This document shows, piece after piece, positions 23,130 to 31,475 of a DNA stretch of 64,000 bases (positions are counted from its first letter, which is position 1; each line of letters opens with the position of its first letter). Location of the stretch: positions 1 to 64,000 of the forward strand of contig NZ_JAMBOT010000011.1 of assembly GCF_023715725.1 (NCBI RefSeq), read 5' to 3'. Made by a program: the position numbers and the translations under genes. Below the pieces are notes generated by a model, which saw only the letters and a program-made list of their open reading frames with translations, ran no database searches and was not told the DNA's origin. This DNA is from Paenibacillus pasadenensis (GTDB taxonomy: Bacteria > Bacillota > Bacilli > Paenibacillales > Paenibacillaceae).

Positions 23130-24290
23130 TTACCGGAAACGGCGGAACATGCTGCGAATATCCTGGGCGAGCGGACCTGGAGCGTCCAGTGCCGCAAAAT
23201 GCGTCCCTTCACTAAGCTCGCTCCAATGGACGATGTTGGAATTGTCGCGATCCGCGAACAAGCGGATCGATTTAAAATCATGAGCGCATACGGCCACGCC
23301 TGTTGGCGTCTCATTGCGCTTAAAGCCTATCGCTTGCGACATCTTATTGTTATCATAATAAATTCGGGAGGATGAAGCGGCGGTATTAGTCAGCCAATAA
23401 AGCATGACATTAGTCAAAAACGCATCTCGCCCGATAAAATCGACATGGTCGCCAAAGCCGCAAAATAAATCCGCAATCCAGCACATTTGACCGATAGGAG
23501 AATCCGCCAAACCGTACGATAGCGTCAACGGGCGTTTTTCCATAATGGCGCTGAAGCCCGCTCTTTCCGCGAAAAGCGACAAAAATGCCAGCCGCTGACC
23601 GTCTGCCTCCGTCAGCTTTGCCATTTCGCCAGGATCGCCCGACGGGAACGAAAACAGCTGCAGCACATGAATGCCAAGCAGTTCTGGAGGCTGCATAACG
23701 CCAAGCTCCCGGGATACCATGGCGCCAAGATCGCTGCCATGCGAGCCGTACTGTTCGTAACCGAGCCGGCTCATCAGCTCCTGCATGGCGGCCGCAATTC
23801 GGGATACCGGCCAAGCCTCCTCGGTCGCTCCCGACAGTCCGAAGCCCGGCAGAGAAGGAATGACAAGATGAAACGCGTCCGCCGGATCGCCGCCGTAAGC
23901 TTTTGGATCGGAAAGCGGGCCAATCAAGTCATTGAACTCCATGACGGAGCTGGGCCAGCCATGCAGGAGCAATAGGGGCAGAGCGTCCGGTTCCGGGGAG
24001 CGGACATGAATGAAATGGATGGCGGCGCCGTCGATTTCGGTGACGAATTGGGGATTACGGTTCAACCGTTCCTCCTGCGCGCGCCAGTCGTAGCCGTTTT
24101 TCCAGTAGGCGGCCAGCTCTTTGGCGTAAGGAACGGAAACGCCGTAGTTCCAGTCCGAAGCGCCGCCGGCTTGCGGCCAGCGGGTCAGCTCCAGCCGAAG
24201 CCTCAGCTCGGCGAGCGCGGACTCCGGAACCTGGAGCTTGTAGGGCTTGATTGCGGGTGTTGACGGGGCGTGCTGGGGGTTGTTTTTCAT
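23130..24290 (-). CDS. Epoxide hydrolase, alpha/beta-hydrolase fold
   Basis: A 386-residue protein. The N-terminal epoxide-hydrolase domain (ALAELRLRLELTRWP, WNYGVSVPYAKELAAYW, NPQFVTEIDGAAIHFIH) precedes the core with oxyanion motif HGWPSS, PGFGLSG, nucleophile Asp in HGSDLGA, and the catalytic His in EGTHFAALDAP. It resembles microsomal-type epoxide hydrolases that open epoxides to diols. There is no signal peptide, so it is cytoplasmic. The ribosome site AGGAGG precedes ATG 24290. It probably shares control with the WYL regulator that follows. The physiological substrate is unknown. Confidence 0.9.
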   Translation of the reverse strand: MKNNPQHAPSTPAIKPYKLQVPESALAELRLRLELTRWPQAGGASDWNYGVSVPYAKELAAYWKNGYDWRAQEERLNRNPQFVTEIDGAAIHFIHVRSPEPDALPLLLLHGWPSSVMEFNDLIGPLSDPKAYGGDPADAFHLVIPSLPGFGLSGATEEAWPVSRIAAAMQELMSRLGYEQYGSHGSDLGAMVSRELGVMQPPELLGIHVLQLFSFPSGDPGEMAKLTEADGQRLAFLSLFAERAGFSAIMEKRPLTLSYGLADSPIGQMCWIADLFCGFGDHVDFIGRDAFLTNVMLYWLTNTAASSSRIYYDNNKMSQAIGFKRNETPTGVAVCAHDFKSIRLFADRDNSNIVHWSELSEGTHFAALDAPGPLAQDIRSMFRRFR

Positions 24291-24351
24291 GGTTTGAACC
24301 TCCTGATAAAGGGGATGGATTACCGATAGTTCTATCTTAACGGGGCATTGC

Positions 24352-24367
24352 TGACAGCATTATGTCA
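24352..24367. promoter_or_regulatory. Inverted repeat in front of the epoxide hydrolase gene
   Basis: TGACA-gcatta-TGTCA, 62 bp before the epoxide hydrolase start, in the region shared with the divergent sugar transporter operon. It is a possible operator for the WYL regulator. Confidence 0.35.
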
Positions 24368-24397
24368 GTGTGCGCGACCTAAAAAAAGTAAACCTTA

Positions 24398-24443
24398 CCC
24401 CTGAAGTTCACGCATTGTTGAAAACGCTTCAGGGGCGCATAAT
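24398..24443 (+). promoter_or_regulatory. Sugar-transporter promoter with palindrome and cre-like site
   Basis: Promoter TTGTTG (24415-24420), 17 bases, CATAAT (24438-24443). A perfect 9-bp inverted repeat CCCCTGAAG (24398-24406)/CTTCAGGGG (24427-24435) spans the -35 and spacer, and TGAAAACGCTTCAG (24419-24432) matches 11 of 14 cre positions. The palindrome could be an operator for the operon's own AraC-type response regulator or another protein. Confidence 0.6.
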
Positions 24444-24478
24444 CCAACTATAAACTTTGCAAGGGGGACTTGGACGGG

Positions 24479-25849
24479 ATGGAAAACAAGAACAGAAAGT
24501 CCAATGCGAGTGCAATGAAAAGAGCGGCGCTTTTGCTTACGGCAGGTGCTTTGGCAGCGGGTCTTGCAGCCTGCGGCAGCAACGAGCCGTCTGGCGGAGA
24601 CAACACGGGAGCGGCCAATAACGGCGGCGCATCCGGCGGGGACAGCGGCAAAAAAGTGACGATTACGTTCCAGAACATTTACCCGGACGCAACCTCGCCG
24701 GCGAACAAAATGCTGAAAGAGCTTGTTGCGGAATATGAGAAGGATCATCCAAACGTCAAAATCGAGCTCGACTCGCTTAATACCGACCAGCAAAAGCTGA
24801 AGCTGAAAACCCAGGCCGCTTCGAAAGAGGTTCCGGACATTACCATCGTGAACCCTGCTGCGCAAATGCAGCCGTTTGTTGATGCGGGCCTGCTTGCTCC
24901 GCTCAACGACATGCTGGACAAAAACGGCCTGAAGGACACGTTCCAAAAAGGACTGCTGGACTATTACACCTTCGATAATAACGTTTACGCCCTGCCGGAC
25001 GGAAACAACATCGAGGTCGTTTATTACAACAAGGATCTGTTCGCGCAAGCGGGCATCACCGATATTCCGAAGACGTTTGACGAGCTGCTCGCAGACGTCA
25101 AAGCGCTGAAGGCCAAGGGCATTACGCCAATCGCCATCGGCGAGAAGGATACGTGGACGGGGTCGTTCCTGTTCATGAACATCCTGCTCCGTACGAACGG
25201 CGGCCCGGGTTTCCTGAACGACGTGCTCGCAGGCAAAAAGGACTTCAACGACCCGGCATTCACCGCAGCGATTGACGCGTTCCAGGAGCTGGTGCAGGCG
25301 GGCGCATTCCCTGAAGGCGCAACTTCCATCGACGCCAACGCCGGCGGCAACATTTTCAAAACGGGCAAAGCGGCGATGTTCATCATCGGCTCCTGGGAAA
25401 CCGGCAACATTGACGCTTCCAGCGTGGCGGGCAAAGTCGGAGCGTTCCCGTTCCCGACCGTTGGCGGCAAAGGAAGCCTGAACGAATACATGCTGGCTCC
25501 CGGCTCCGGTTTTGCGGTCAGCGCTAACAGCGATCATCTGGAAGAAACGAAGGATTTCCTGAACTTCTTCATGACAAACTACCCGAAAAAGCAGTTTGAG
25601 CTGAAAAACGCGGTTGGCAGCGGGCAAATTATCGAGGGCGACTTCAAAGCGGCGGGTTACTCCGATCTGGCGATCGACATTCTGAATATGTTCAGCCAGG
25701 TGACGGGCGGCGATCTGGCGTTTGACAACACGATGAAACCGGCGGTAGCGCAGGCTCATCTGAGCAGCATCCAGAACCTGTTTGTGCAAAAGGTTGAGGC
25801 GGCGCAAGCGGCTAAAGAGCATCAGGATGCTTTTGAGGCAAATAAATAA
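24479..25849 (+). CDS. Sugar ABC transporter solute-binding lipoprotein
   Basis: A 456-residue protein from ATG 24479 (AAGGGGGAC upstream; TTG 24470 is too close). Lipoprotein signal with lipobox LAAC (ALAAGLAACGSN), then a Gly/Asn-rich tether. The mature part is a family 1 extracellular binding protein (ITFQNIYPDATSPANKMLKE, VPDITIVNP, ALPDGNNIEVVYYNKDLF, GKAAMFIIGSW). It captures an oligo- or monosaccharide outside the membrane for the two permeases that follow. The ATPase is not encoded here; such systems usually use the shared MsmX-type ATPase. Confidence 0.92.
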   Translation: MENKNRKSNASAMKRAALLLTAGALAAGLAACGSNEPSGGDNTGAANNGGASGGDSGKKVTITFQNIYPDATSPANKMLKELVAEYEKDHPNVKIELDSLNTDQQKLKLKTQAASKEVPDITIVNPAAQMQPFVDAGLLAPLNDMLDKNGLKDTFQKGLLDYYTFDNNVYALPDGNNIEVVYYNKDLFAQAGITDIPKTFDELLADVKALKAKGITPIAIGEKDTWTGSFLFMNILLRTNGGPGFLNDVLAGKKDFNDPAFTAAIDAFQELVQAGAFPEGATSIDANAGGNIFKTGKAAMFIIGSWETGNIDASSVAGKVGAFPFPTVGGKGSLNEYMLAPGSGFAVSANSDHLEETKDFLNFFMTNYPKKQFELKNAVGSGQIIEGDFKAAGYSDLAIDILNMFSQVTGGDLAFDNTMKPAVAQAHLSSIQNLFVQKVEAAQAAKEHQDAFEANK

Positions 25850-25894
25850 GGTCGGCTAAGCCGGCTGGCAGCGGTCGGAAGGAGTAGAGAGATC

Positions 25895-26788
25895 ATGAAT
25901 GTACTGAAGGTGCGCTGGTGGACGATCGGAGTATTCGTGCTTCCGTGTTTGCTGCTCTATATTTTGATGGTGTTTGTGCCCATCCTTGTATCGAGCTACA
26001 ATAGCCTGCTGGTGTGGGACGGAATCGGTACGGAGAAAGTATTTGTCGGGTTCGCCAACTATAAGGAAATTCTGTTCGACGACCCGCATTTCTGGCCGGC
26101 CGTCAGACGCACGCTAATGTACGCTGTGTTCTCCATGATCGAGATTCCGCTCTGCCTGCTATTTGCGATTTTGATCAACCGTTATGTGAAACGAGGCAAC
26201 ACGCTGGTGTCCATCTACTTCATGCCTGTCATTTTGTCGGTCGTCATTATCGGACAGCTGTGGAAAACGATTTACAACCCGCTGGAGATGGGCGGCATGA
26301 TCAACGGCATTCTGAATTCGCTCGGCATGGGCGAGCATATGACGGCTTGGCTCAGCTCGCCTAAGTTTGCGATGTACTGCCTGTACTTTGTGTCGCTCTG
26401 GCAATATTTCGGCTATCATCTGCTTATTCAGTTCACAGGCGTACAGAACATTCCGTCGGACATCTACGAGGCGGCCAAAATCGATGGAGCGGACGGCTTC
26501 AAGGCGGACCGGTACATTACGCTGCCGCTTATCGTGCCGGTGTTCAAAATCTCCATCGTGCTGGCGTTTATCGGTTCGCTCCAGGCGTTCGACCTCATCA
26601 TGGTTATGACGGGCGGCGGCCCGGCGCATGCAACGGACGTCATCTCCACGCTCATGTACAACAACACGTTTCTGACGTTCAAGTACGGCTACGGCAGTGC
26701 GCTGGCCATTACGCTCGTTGTCATTTGCCTGACCTTCACGGTGCTTATCAATACCGTTTTCAAGCGTGTCGAAAATAAGGTAAGCTAA
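25895..26788 (+). CDS. Sugar ABC transporter permease (MalF type)
   Basis: A 297-residue protein with six helices and the EAA motif YEAAKIDGADGFKADRYITL near residue 200, followed by LPLIVPVF. The N-terminus lacks the long extra domain of enteric MalF. It lies 45 bp after the binding protein, with a GGAAGGAG site. It forms the channel heterodimer with the next gene. Confidence 0.92.
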   Translation: MNVLKVRWWTIGVFVLPCLLLYILMVFVPILVSSYNSLLVWDGIGTEKVFVGFANYKEILFDDPHFWPAVRRTLMYAVFSMIEIPLCLLFAILINRYVKRGNTLVSIYFMPVILSVVIIGQLWKTIYNPLEMGGMINGILNSLGMGEHMTAWLSSPKFAMYCLYFVSLWQYFGYHLLIQFTGVQNIPSDIYEAAKIDGADGFKADRYITLPLIVPVFKISIVLAFIGSLQAFDLIMVMTGGGPAHATDVISTLMYNNTFLTFKYGYGSALAITLVVICLTFTVLINTVFKRVENKVS

Positions 26789-26806
26789 GGAGGAGAGACT
26801 ACAGCC

Positions 26807-27631
26807 ATGGATTCAGCCAAAAAAGGATTTGTATATCTTCTCCTGGCCGTCCTTGTTGTCACGCAGGTGTACCCGCTGCTCTGGCTCGTCCTGTATTCCT
26901 TTAAGACGAACGAGGAGATTCTTGGCGGCAGCTTTTTCGCCCTTCCGCAGACGCCGCGGCTGGCTAACTACACGGAGGCTTACGAAGCGGGAAATTACCT
27001 GCAGTATTTATTCAACAGCGTGTTTGTCACCGTCATAACGATGATCGTGGTCATTGTGCTGGCCTCAATGGTCGCCTATGCAATATCGCGATTCCGTTGG
27101 AAGCTTGCGCCTGTTGCGCTGCTAGTGTTCATGTTAGGCTTGATGATCCCGATGCAGGCGACGCTGCTGCCGCTGATGGTGATGTTTAAGGAAATGGGCA
27201 TTCTCAATACCCGATGGTCGCTCATTCTTCCTTATATAGCGTTTCAAACCCCGGTCGCCGTGTTTATCCTGAGCGGGTTTATGAGAGGCATTCCGCATGA
27301 AATCGAGGAATCGGCTTTCATCGACGGCGCGAGCGTATACCGGATTTTCAGAAGCATTATTATGCCGATCTCCGTTCCGCCGATTATGACCGTATGTATT
27401 CTTACCTTCATTAATATATGGAATGAGTACATTATGGCCGCGACGTTTATTTCGGACGAGGATCTGAAGACGCTTCCGTTCGGTGTAAACAGCTTTGTCA
27501 GCCAGTATGCCGTCAACTACGGCAACATCGGAGCGTTCCTCGTCATGGGCGCGATCCCGGTCATTCTGATTTATTTTGTGCTCTCCGAGCGCATTACAAA
27601 AGGCATGGTCGCCGGAGCTGTTAAAGGCTGA
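26807..27631 (+). CDS. Sugar ABC transporter permease (MalG type)
   Basis: A 274-residue protein with six helices. The EAA loop EIEESAFIDGASVYRIFRSI precedes IMPISVPPIM, as in MalG-type subunits, and the C-terminus ITKGMVAGAVKG is typical of the family. It starts 18 bp after the previous stop with AAGGAGGAGAG. It pairs with the MalF-type subunit. The sugar is not deducible from the sequence. Confidence 0.92.
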   Translation: MDSAKKGFVYLLLAVLVVTQVYPLLWLVLYSFKTNEEILGGSFFALPQTPRLANYTEAYEAGNYLQYLFNSVFVTVITMIVVIVLASMVAYAISRFRWKLAPVALLVFMLGLMIPMQATLLPLMVMFKEMGILNTRWSLILPYIAFQTPVAVFILSGFMRGIPHEIEESAFIDGASVYRIFRSIIMPISVPPIMTVCILTFINIWNEYIMAATFISDEDLKTLPFGVNSFVSQYAVNYGNIGAFLVMGAIPVILIYFVLSERITKGMVAGAVKG

Positions 27632-27655
27632 GCCTGCCCGAACATTTCACATGCA

Positions 27656-27694
27656 CCCCGCCTGCCGCGCCCTGCGCCCGGAAGGCGGGGCTTT
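27656..27694 (+). terminator. Attenuator-like hairpin between permease and kinase genes
   Basis: CCCCGCCT (27656-27663) pairs with AGGCGGGG (27683-27690), followed by CTTTG. The weak U-run suggests partial termination, lowering kinase expression relative to the transporter. Confidence 0.5.
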
Positions 27695-27727
27695 GCCGTC
27701 AAATTTATGGATTGGGGTGGAGACTGG

Positions 27728-29665
27728 ATGAGGCCAGGCAGCAGAACGCTGCAGCAAAGGCTGTTTATCGTGCTGCTGTGCAGTATGGCCGGCATCGTGC
27801 TCGTCGTCAGCTTTTTGTTCGACAATCGTGCAACGGAGCAGCTGCAGCGCAAAATTTACGACCTGTCGAGCAAAAACGTGTCCCAAACGATCGGCCTGTT
27901 TGATTTGATGGACAAAGGCTTCGACAGCCTGTCCAAGTCGATTAGCCACAATTTTGACCTGGTGCGGCTGCTGCAGGCGGAGCCGGCGGAGCAGCGGCAG
28001 CGCTTCGCCAACGAACGGGCGATTACGAACATTATCGGCGCGAACTTTTTCTCCCGCGAGGATCTGATCGGTATCCATATCATGACCGATGCAGGCAAGG
28101 TGTACAATTACGCCAACTATATCAACGATATGATGCCGGGCTACCGCTCGACAAGCTGGTATAAGTCCATCGTCAACGGCGGTGGCAAAATTGTGTGGCT
28201 CGGCATCTATCCGTCTTCAATTATCGACGCCAACGAGTCCCGGCCGGTGCTGGCCTTCGGCAGGCAGCTGTTCGATCTTGACGAGCATCGGCCGATCGGA
28301 ATCGTCCTTTACGAAACGAGCCCTGCGCCTATTATTGCGGCTTTGAACAATCTGAAGCTGAGTCCCAGCAGCCAAGTGTATCTGGTTGATGCCGAGAACA
28401 AGCTAGTGAGCGCAACGGACGGCTCCAAGGAGCTGCCGGTCATCGCCAGCGGCAACCGGCCTGCTGATACGGGAGAGACGTTGATGGAGGAACGGGACGG
28501 AATGATGGTCGTGTCGTCACGGCTGCCTTTTGCCAACTGGACGGCAATTACGGTAACGCCCGACCGCGATCTCAACATGGAACTGATGGAGATGCGCCGG
28601 TACCTGATCATTGTGGGTATTGTACTTGTAGTGCTGTCCATTATTGCCGCCACCGTATTTTCCAACACCATTTCCTCCCCGCTTAAACGGATGATTCGTG
28701 AAATGAAACGGGTTGAGTTGGGTAATTTTCAAGGACAGCTTGCGGCGGAGAGTTATCGTGAAATGGATGCGCTCGCCGGTTCGTTCAACCAAATGGTGCG
28801 CCAGATCGGGCAGCTGGTCGAACGGGTCCGGCAGAGCGCAGCCAGCGAGAAAAATGCGGAGCTGCAGGCGCTGCAATCGCAGGTTAATCCGCATTTTCTG
28901 TACAATACGCTGGATATGATCTACTGGATGCTCGACGAGCGGGAGGAAGACGATCTGGGCGAGGTGGTGCTGGCGCTCTCCCGGATGTTCCGTTACAGCA
29001 GCCACTGGGAGCAGGGGGCGCTCGTTACGCTTGGCGAGGAGCTGGAGCAGATTCGGGACTACCTGACTATTATCCAGATGAGGCTGGAAGGGCGGGTAGA
29101 GGTTGAGATCGACATCAGTAAGGAGCTTTACGGCGTGCCGATTCCGAAAATGACCCTTCAGCCGATCATTGAAAATGCCGTGAAGCACGGCCTGGAGCCG
29201 CTGCATGGAGACGGCCTGCTGGAGCTGACGGCCATTGCTGCAGACGGCCGGCTGCAGCTGACGGTGCGCGACAACGGTGTCGGCATGACGCCAGAGAAGC
29301 TGGAGCGGCTGAGAGCTTCCTTCGGCGTTCCTTCCGGCAGCTCCCTCGCAAGTCCCGGCCCCCGTGGGAGGACCGGCGCGGCGGTGCAAGGGGCGGAGCG
29401 CGGTTTTGCAGCGGGTGCAAATGGAGCTGCTAGCGATGTCTCATGCCCGCCCTTGGAGACTGAAACGCCGTCAGAAGGGTATGGGCGCAAACAGGGCGGA
29501 ATCGGGCTGGCGAACGTTCACCGCCGGCTTTGCCATACGTTTGGCAGCGGATATGGGCTGCAGGCGGACAGCGTGAGCGGCAATGGCACAGTGATTCGCT
29601 TAACGCTGCCCATGCCGCCAGGAGCGCTGCGAATTGGCGGCGCAACGGCTAAAGGAACAGAATAA
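27728..29665 (+). CDS. Sensor histidine kinase, YesM/LytS type
   Basis: About 645 residues from ATG 27728 (GGTGGAG 6 bases upstream). Helix 1 (about 12-36) and helix 2 (about 295-315) flank an extracellular Cache-type sensor domain. A HAMP domain (FSNTISSPLKRMIREMKRVE), the His_kinase phospho-site VNPHFLYNTL (His about residue 389) and an HATPase domain with ENAVKHGLEP and DNGVGM follow. Between N and G boxes the ATP lid carries an unusual insert of about 60 Gly/Ala/Pro-rich residues before GGIGLANVHRRL. It probably senses the transported sugar, alone or with the binding protein, and signals to the next gene. Confidence 0.9.
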   Translation: MRPGSRTLQQRLFIVLLCSMAGIVLVVSFLFDNRATEQLQRKIYDLSSKNVSQTIGLFDLMDKGFDSLSKSISHNFDLVRLLQAEPAEQRQRFANERAITNIIGANFFSREDLIGIHIMTDAGKVYNYANYINDMMPGYRSTSWYKSIVNGGGKIVWLGIYPSSIIDANESRPVLAFGRQLFDLDEHRPIGIVLYETSPAPIIAALNNLKLSPSSQVYLVDAENKLVSATDGSKELPVIASGNRPADTGETLMEERDGMMVVSSRLPFANWTAITVTPDRDLNMELMEMRRYLIIVGIVLVVLSIIAATVFSNTISSPLKRMIREMKRVELGNFQGQLAAESYREMDALAGSFNQMVRQIGQLVERVRQSAASEKNAELQALQSQVNPHFLYNTLDMIYWMLDEREEDDLGEVVLALSRMFRYSSHWEQGALVTLGEELEQIRDYLTIIQMRLEGRVEVEIDISKELYGVPIPKMTLQPIIENAVKHGLEPLHGDGLLELTAIAADGRLQLTVRDNGVGMTPEKLERLRASFGVPSGSSLASPGPRGRTGAAVQGAERGFAAGANGAASDVSCPPLETETPSEGYGRKQGGIGLANVHRRLCHTFGSGYGLQADSVSGNGTVIRLTLPMPPGALRIGGATAKGTE

Positions 29666-29687
29666 TGATGCAAAGGAGGATTCGGCC

Positions 29688-30893
29688 ATGCATATTCTGA
29701 TAGCTGACGACGAGAGCATTATCCGAACCGGAGTTAGACGCACGCTGCAGCAGGCCTATCCCAATCTGTTTGTACATTTGGCGGCATCCGCAGACGAGGC
29801 GGCAAGGATTTTAGCGGAGCAGCCCATCGATATCGTGTTGACCGACATCCTGATGCCCGGAACGGACGGCCTTGAATTCATGCGCCTCTCCCGGCGCAAA
29901 TATCCTGCGATAAAATGGATTGTTATATCGGCTCACTCCGAGTTTGCGTATGCGCAGAAGGCGATGCAGCTTGGCGCGAAGGATTATTTGCTCAAGCCAA
30001 TCGGCAAAAAACGTCTGCTGGAGCTTATCGCAGAGCTGGCCAGCGAGGTGGCGGAGGAGCGCAGCGCGATGGAAGAGGGAAAGCTGCTCCGCAGCAGCCA
30101 GAAGTACATGCGCGAAGGCATATTTCAAAGACTTGCCAGCGGGCAGGATATCGGACAGCTGGATATCAACTCCTTAAAAGAGCGTTATCCAAGCTTTCAT
30201 CTCGTTATGGTGCGGCTTGAGCCGGGGGCCCGAGATGCCGGGCTGGAGCATTTTGTCGTGGATAATGTATTCGGCGAGCTGCTGGATAAACAGGATGGCT
30301 TCGTTGTCAGTTATGACCGGAACACGCTAATCGGCGTGGCCGCTATAGAGTCGGAAGAAGCTTTTGGCGTGCTGCTGGCGAATTTGCGCGGTTATTTGGG
30401 GCGGTATTTAAAAATTCCTTTTCACATTGCCCGCAGCGAAAAAAACATTGAAATCCGCGATGTGCCGGAAATGGTGCGCAAGCTGAGCCGCTCCATGAGC
30501 GAAATGGCGGAGGAGCGCGACGGAGCTTCGGCGGTAAAGGTGAAGGGCGGCAGCGACAATAAAGCCATTGAAATGGCGCTGCAGTATATCGGAGCCCATT
30601 TTCGGGAGGAATCGCTCTCTCTGGAACGGATCGCCGCAGTTGTTTATTTGAATCCCGTCTATTTTAGCCAGCTGTTCAAGCAGAAGACAGGTCAAGGCTT
30701 TAAGGATTATCTGATTGGGCTAAGGCTGGAGGAGGCCCGGCAGCTGCTGCGGGAATCCGATCTGAAGCTGGCTGAAATCACCGAGCGCATCGGCTATCAG
30801 GACATGCGGCATTTTACCCAGGTATTTCGCAAAAGATGCCAGATGACTCCGACGGAATATCGGCAGGATAAAAAGAAAACGTTAAATACCTAA
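29688..30893 (+). CDS. Response regulator with AraC-type DNA-binding domain (YesN type)
   Basis: A 401-residue protein from ATG 29688 (AAAGGAGGA upstream). Receiver domain with acidic pair ADDE, phospho-Asp in IVLTDILMPG, and switch Ser/Lys (VISAHSEF, LLKPIG). A middle region of about 150 residues is of YesN type. The C-terminal double helix-turn-helix reads LSLERIAAVVYLNPVYFSQL and LAEITERIGYQDMRHFTQVF with CQMTPTEYR. It is cognate to the preceding kinase and likely activates the transporter operon; the palindrome at 24398-24435 is a possible target. Confidence 0.9.
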   Translation: MHILIADDESIIRTGVRRTLQQAYPNLFVHLAASADEAARILAEQPIDIVLTDILMPGTDGLEFMRLSRRKYPAIKWIVISAHSEFAYAQKAMQLGAKDYLLKPIGKKRLLELIAELASEVAEERSAMEEGKLLRSSQKYMREGIFQRLASGQDIGQLDINSLKERYPSFHLVMVRLEPGARDAGLEHFVVDNVFGELLDKQDGFVVSYDRNTLIGVAAIESEEAFGVLLANLRGYLGRYLKIPFHIARSEKNIEIRDVPEMVRKLSRSMSEMAEERDGASAVKVKGGSDNKAIEMALQYIGAHFREESLSLERIAAVVYLNPVYFSQLFKQKTGQGFKDYLIGLRLEEARQLLRESDLKLAEITERIGYQDMRHFTQVFRKRCQMTPTEYRQDKKKTLNT

Positions 30894-30910
30894 CATGAGA
30901 AGTGAACTCT

Positions 30911-30947
30911 AAGGCGCTGTGCCCTCTACCAGGACATGGCGTCTTTT
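30911..30947 (+). terminator. Terminator after the sugar-transporter operon
   Basis: AGGCGCTGTGCC pairs imperfectly with GGACATGGCGTCT, followed by TTTTTGC. Confidence 0.6.
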
Positions 30948-30949
30948 TG

Positions 30950-31401
30950 CTGCTGGGCCTTCCAGCCCGGACAAACCGGCCCTTGCAAGGTCGAAATCAA
31001 GTGCTGGCCGCGATACATAATCTGGCTGAATCAGGTAAAAATACATAGAGCCGCGTGGGACTGAAATCATGGCGGTTTCGTGAATTTCCCAATAATCGAC
31101 TAGAAAAAAGGGGTCGATGCAGCGGTTTCAATTTTAAACTCGAAGATTAATATTAGTGTGGGCTCATAATTATTCATAACTCAAAACAGTCAATTCCGCG
31201 GATCCATTAGAGGGGGAAGAGGTTGAAGCGCTCTTAGCCCTTGCTAGCATTCAATTTTATTGCTTTAATAAATAATTGCGTTAATCTAGTAAAGCGACAA
31301 TGTATTACTACATAAAACTGCATAATTATCAGTAAATTAAAATTATTTACACGATGTTTGCGGAGTGTTAAATTTATTTTACTGAAAGAAAATATTGAAA
31401 G
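30950..31401. other. Long AT-rich intergenic region before opp
   Basis: No credible gene on either strand. The GC content drops strongly from about 31.1 kb. ATTTTACTGAAAGAAAA (31377-31393) weakly resembles a CodY box (AATTTTCWGAAAATT, several mismatches), which would suit a peptide transporter. Nothing else is recognised. Confidence 0.4.
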
Positions 31402-31430
31402 TTGTTATTCACCCATTGTAATAGTATAAT
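31402..31430 (+). promoter_or_regulatory. Sigma-A promoter of the opp operon
   Basis: TTGTTA (31402-31407), exactly 17 bases, TATAAT (31425-31430), 46 bp before the oppA start. Confidence 0.8.
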
Positions 31431-31475
31431 TTATATATGCTATTCAACCATTAATGTGAGGGGCGTGTAAGGTTA

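Noticed and set aside
31377..31393. CodY box upstream of opp
   Set aside because: It needs several mismatches to the 15-bp consensus and an AT-rich region gives such matches by chance; mentioned but not listed as a site.
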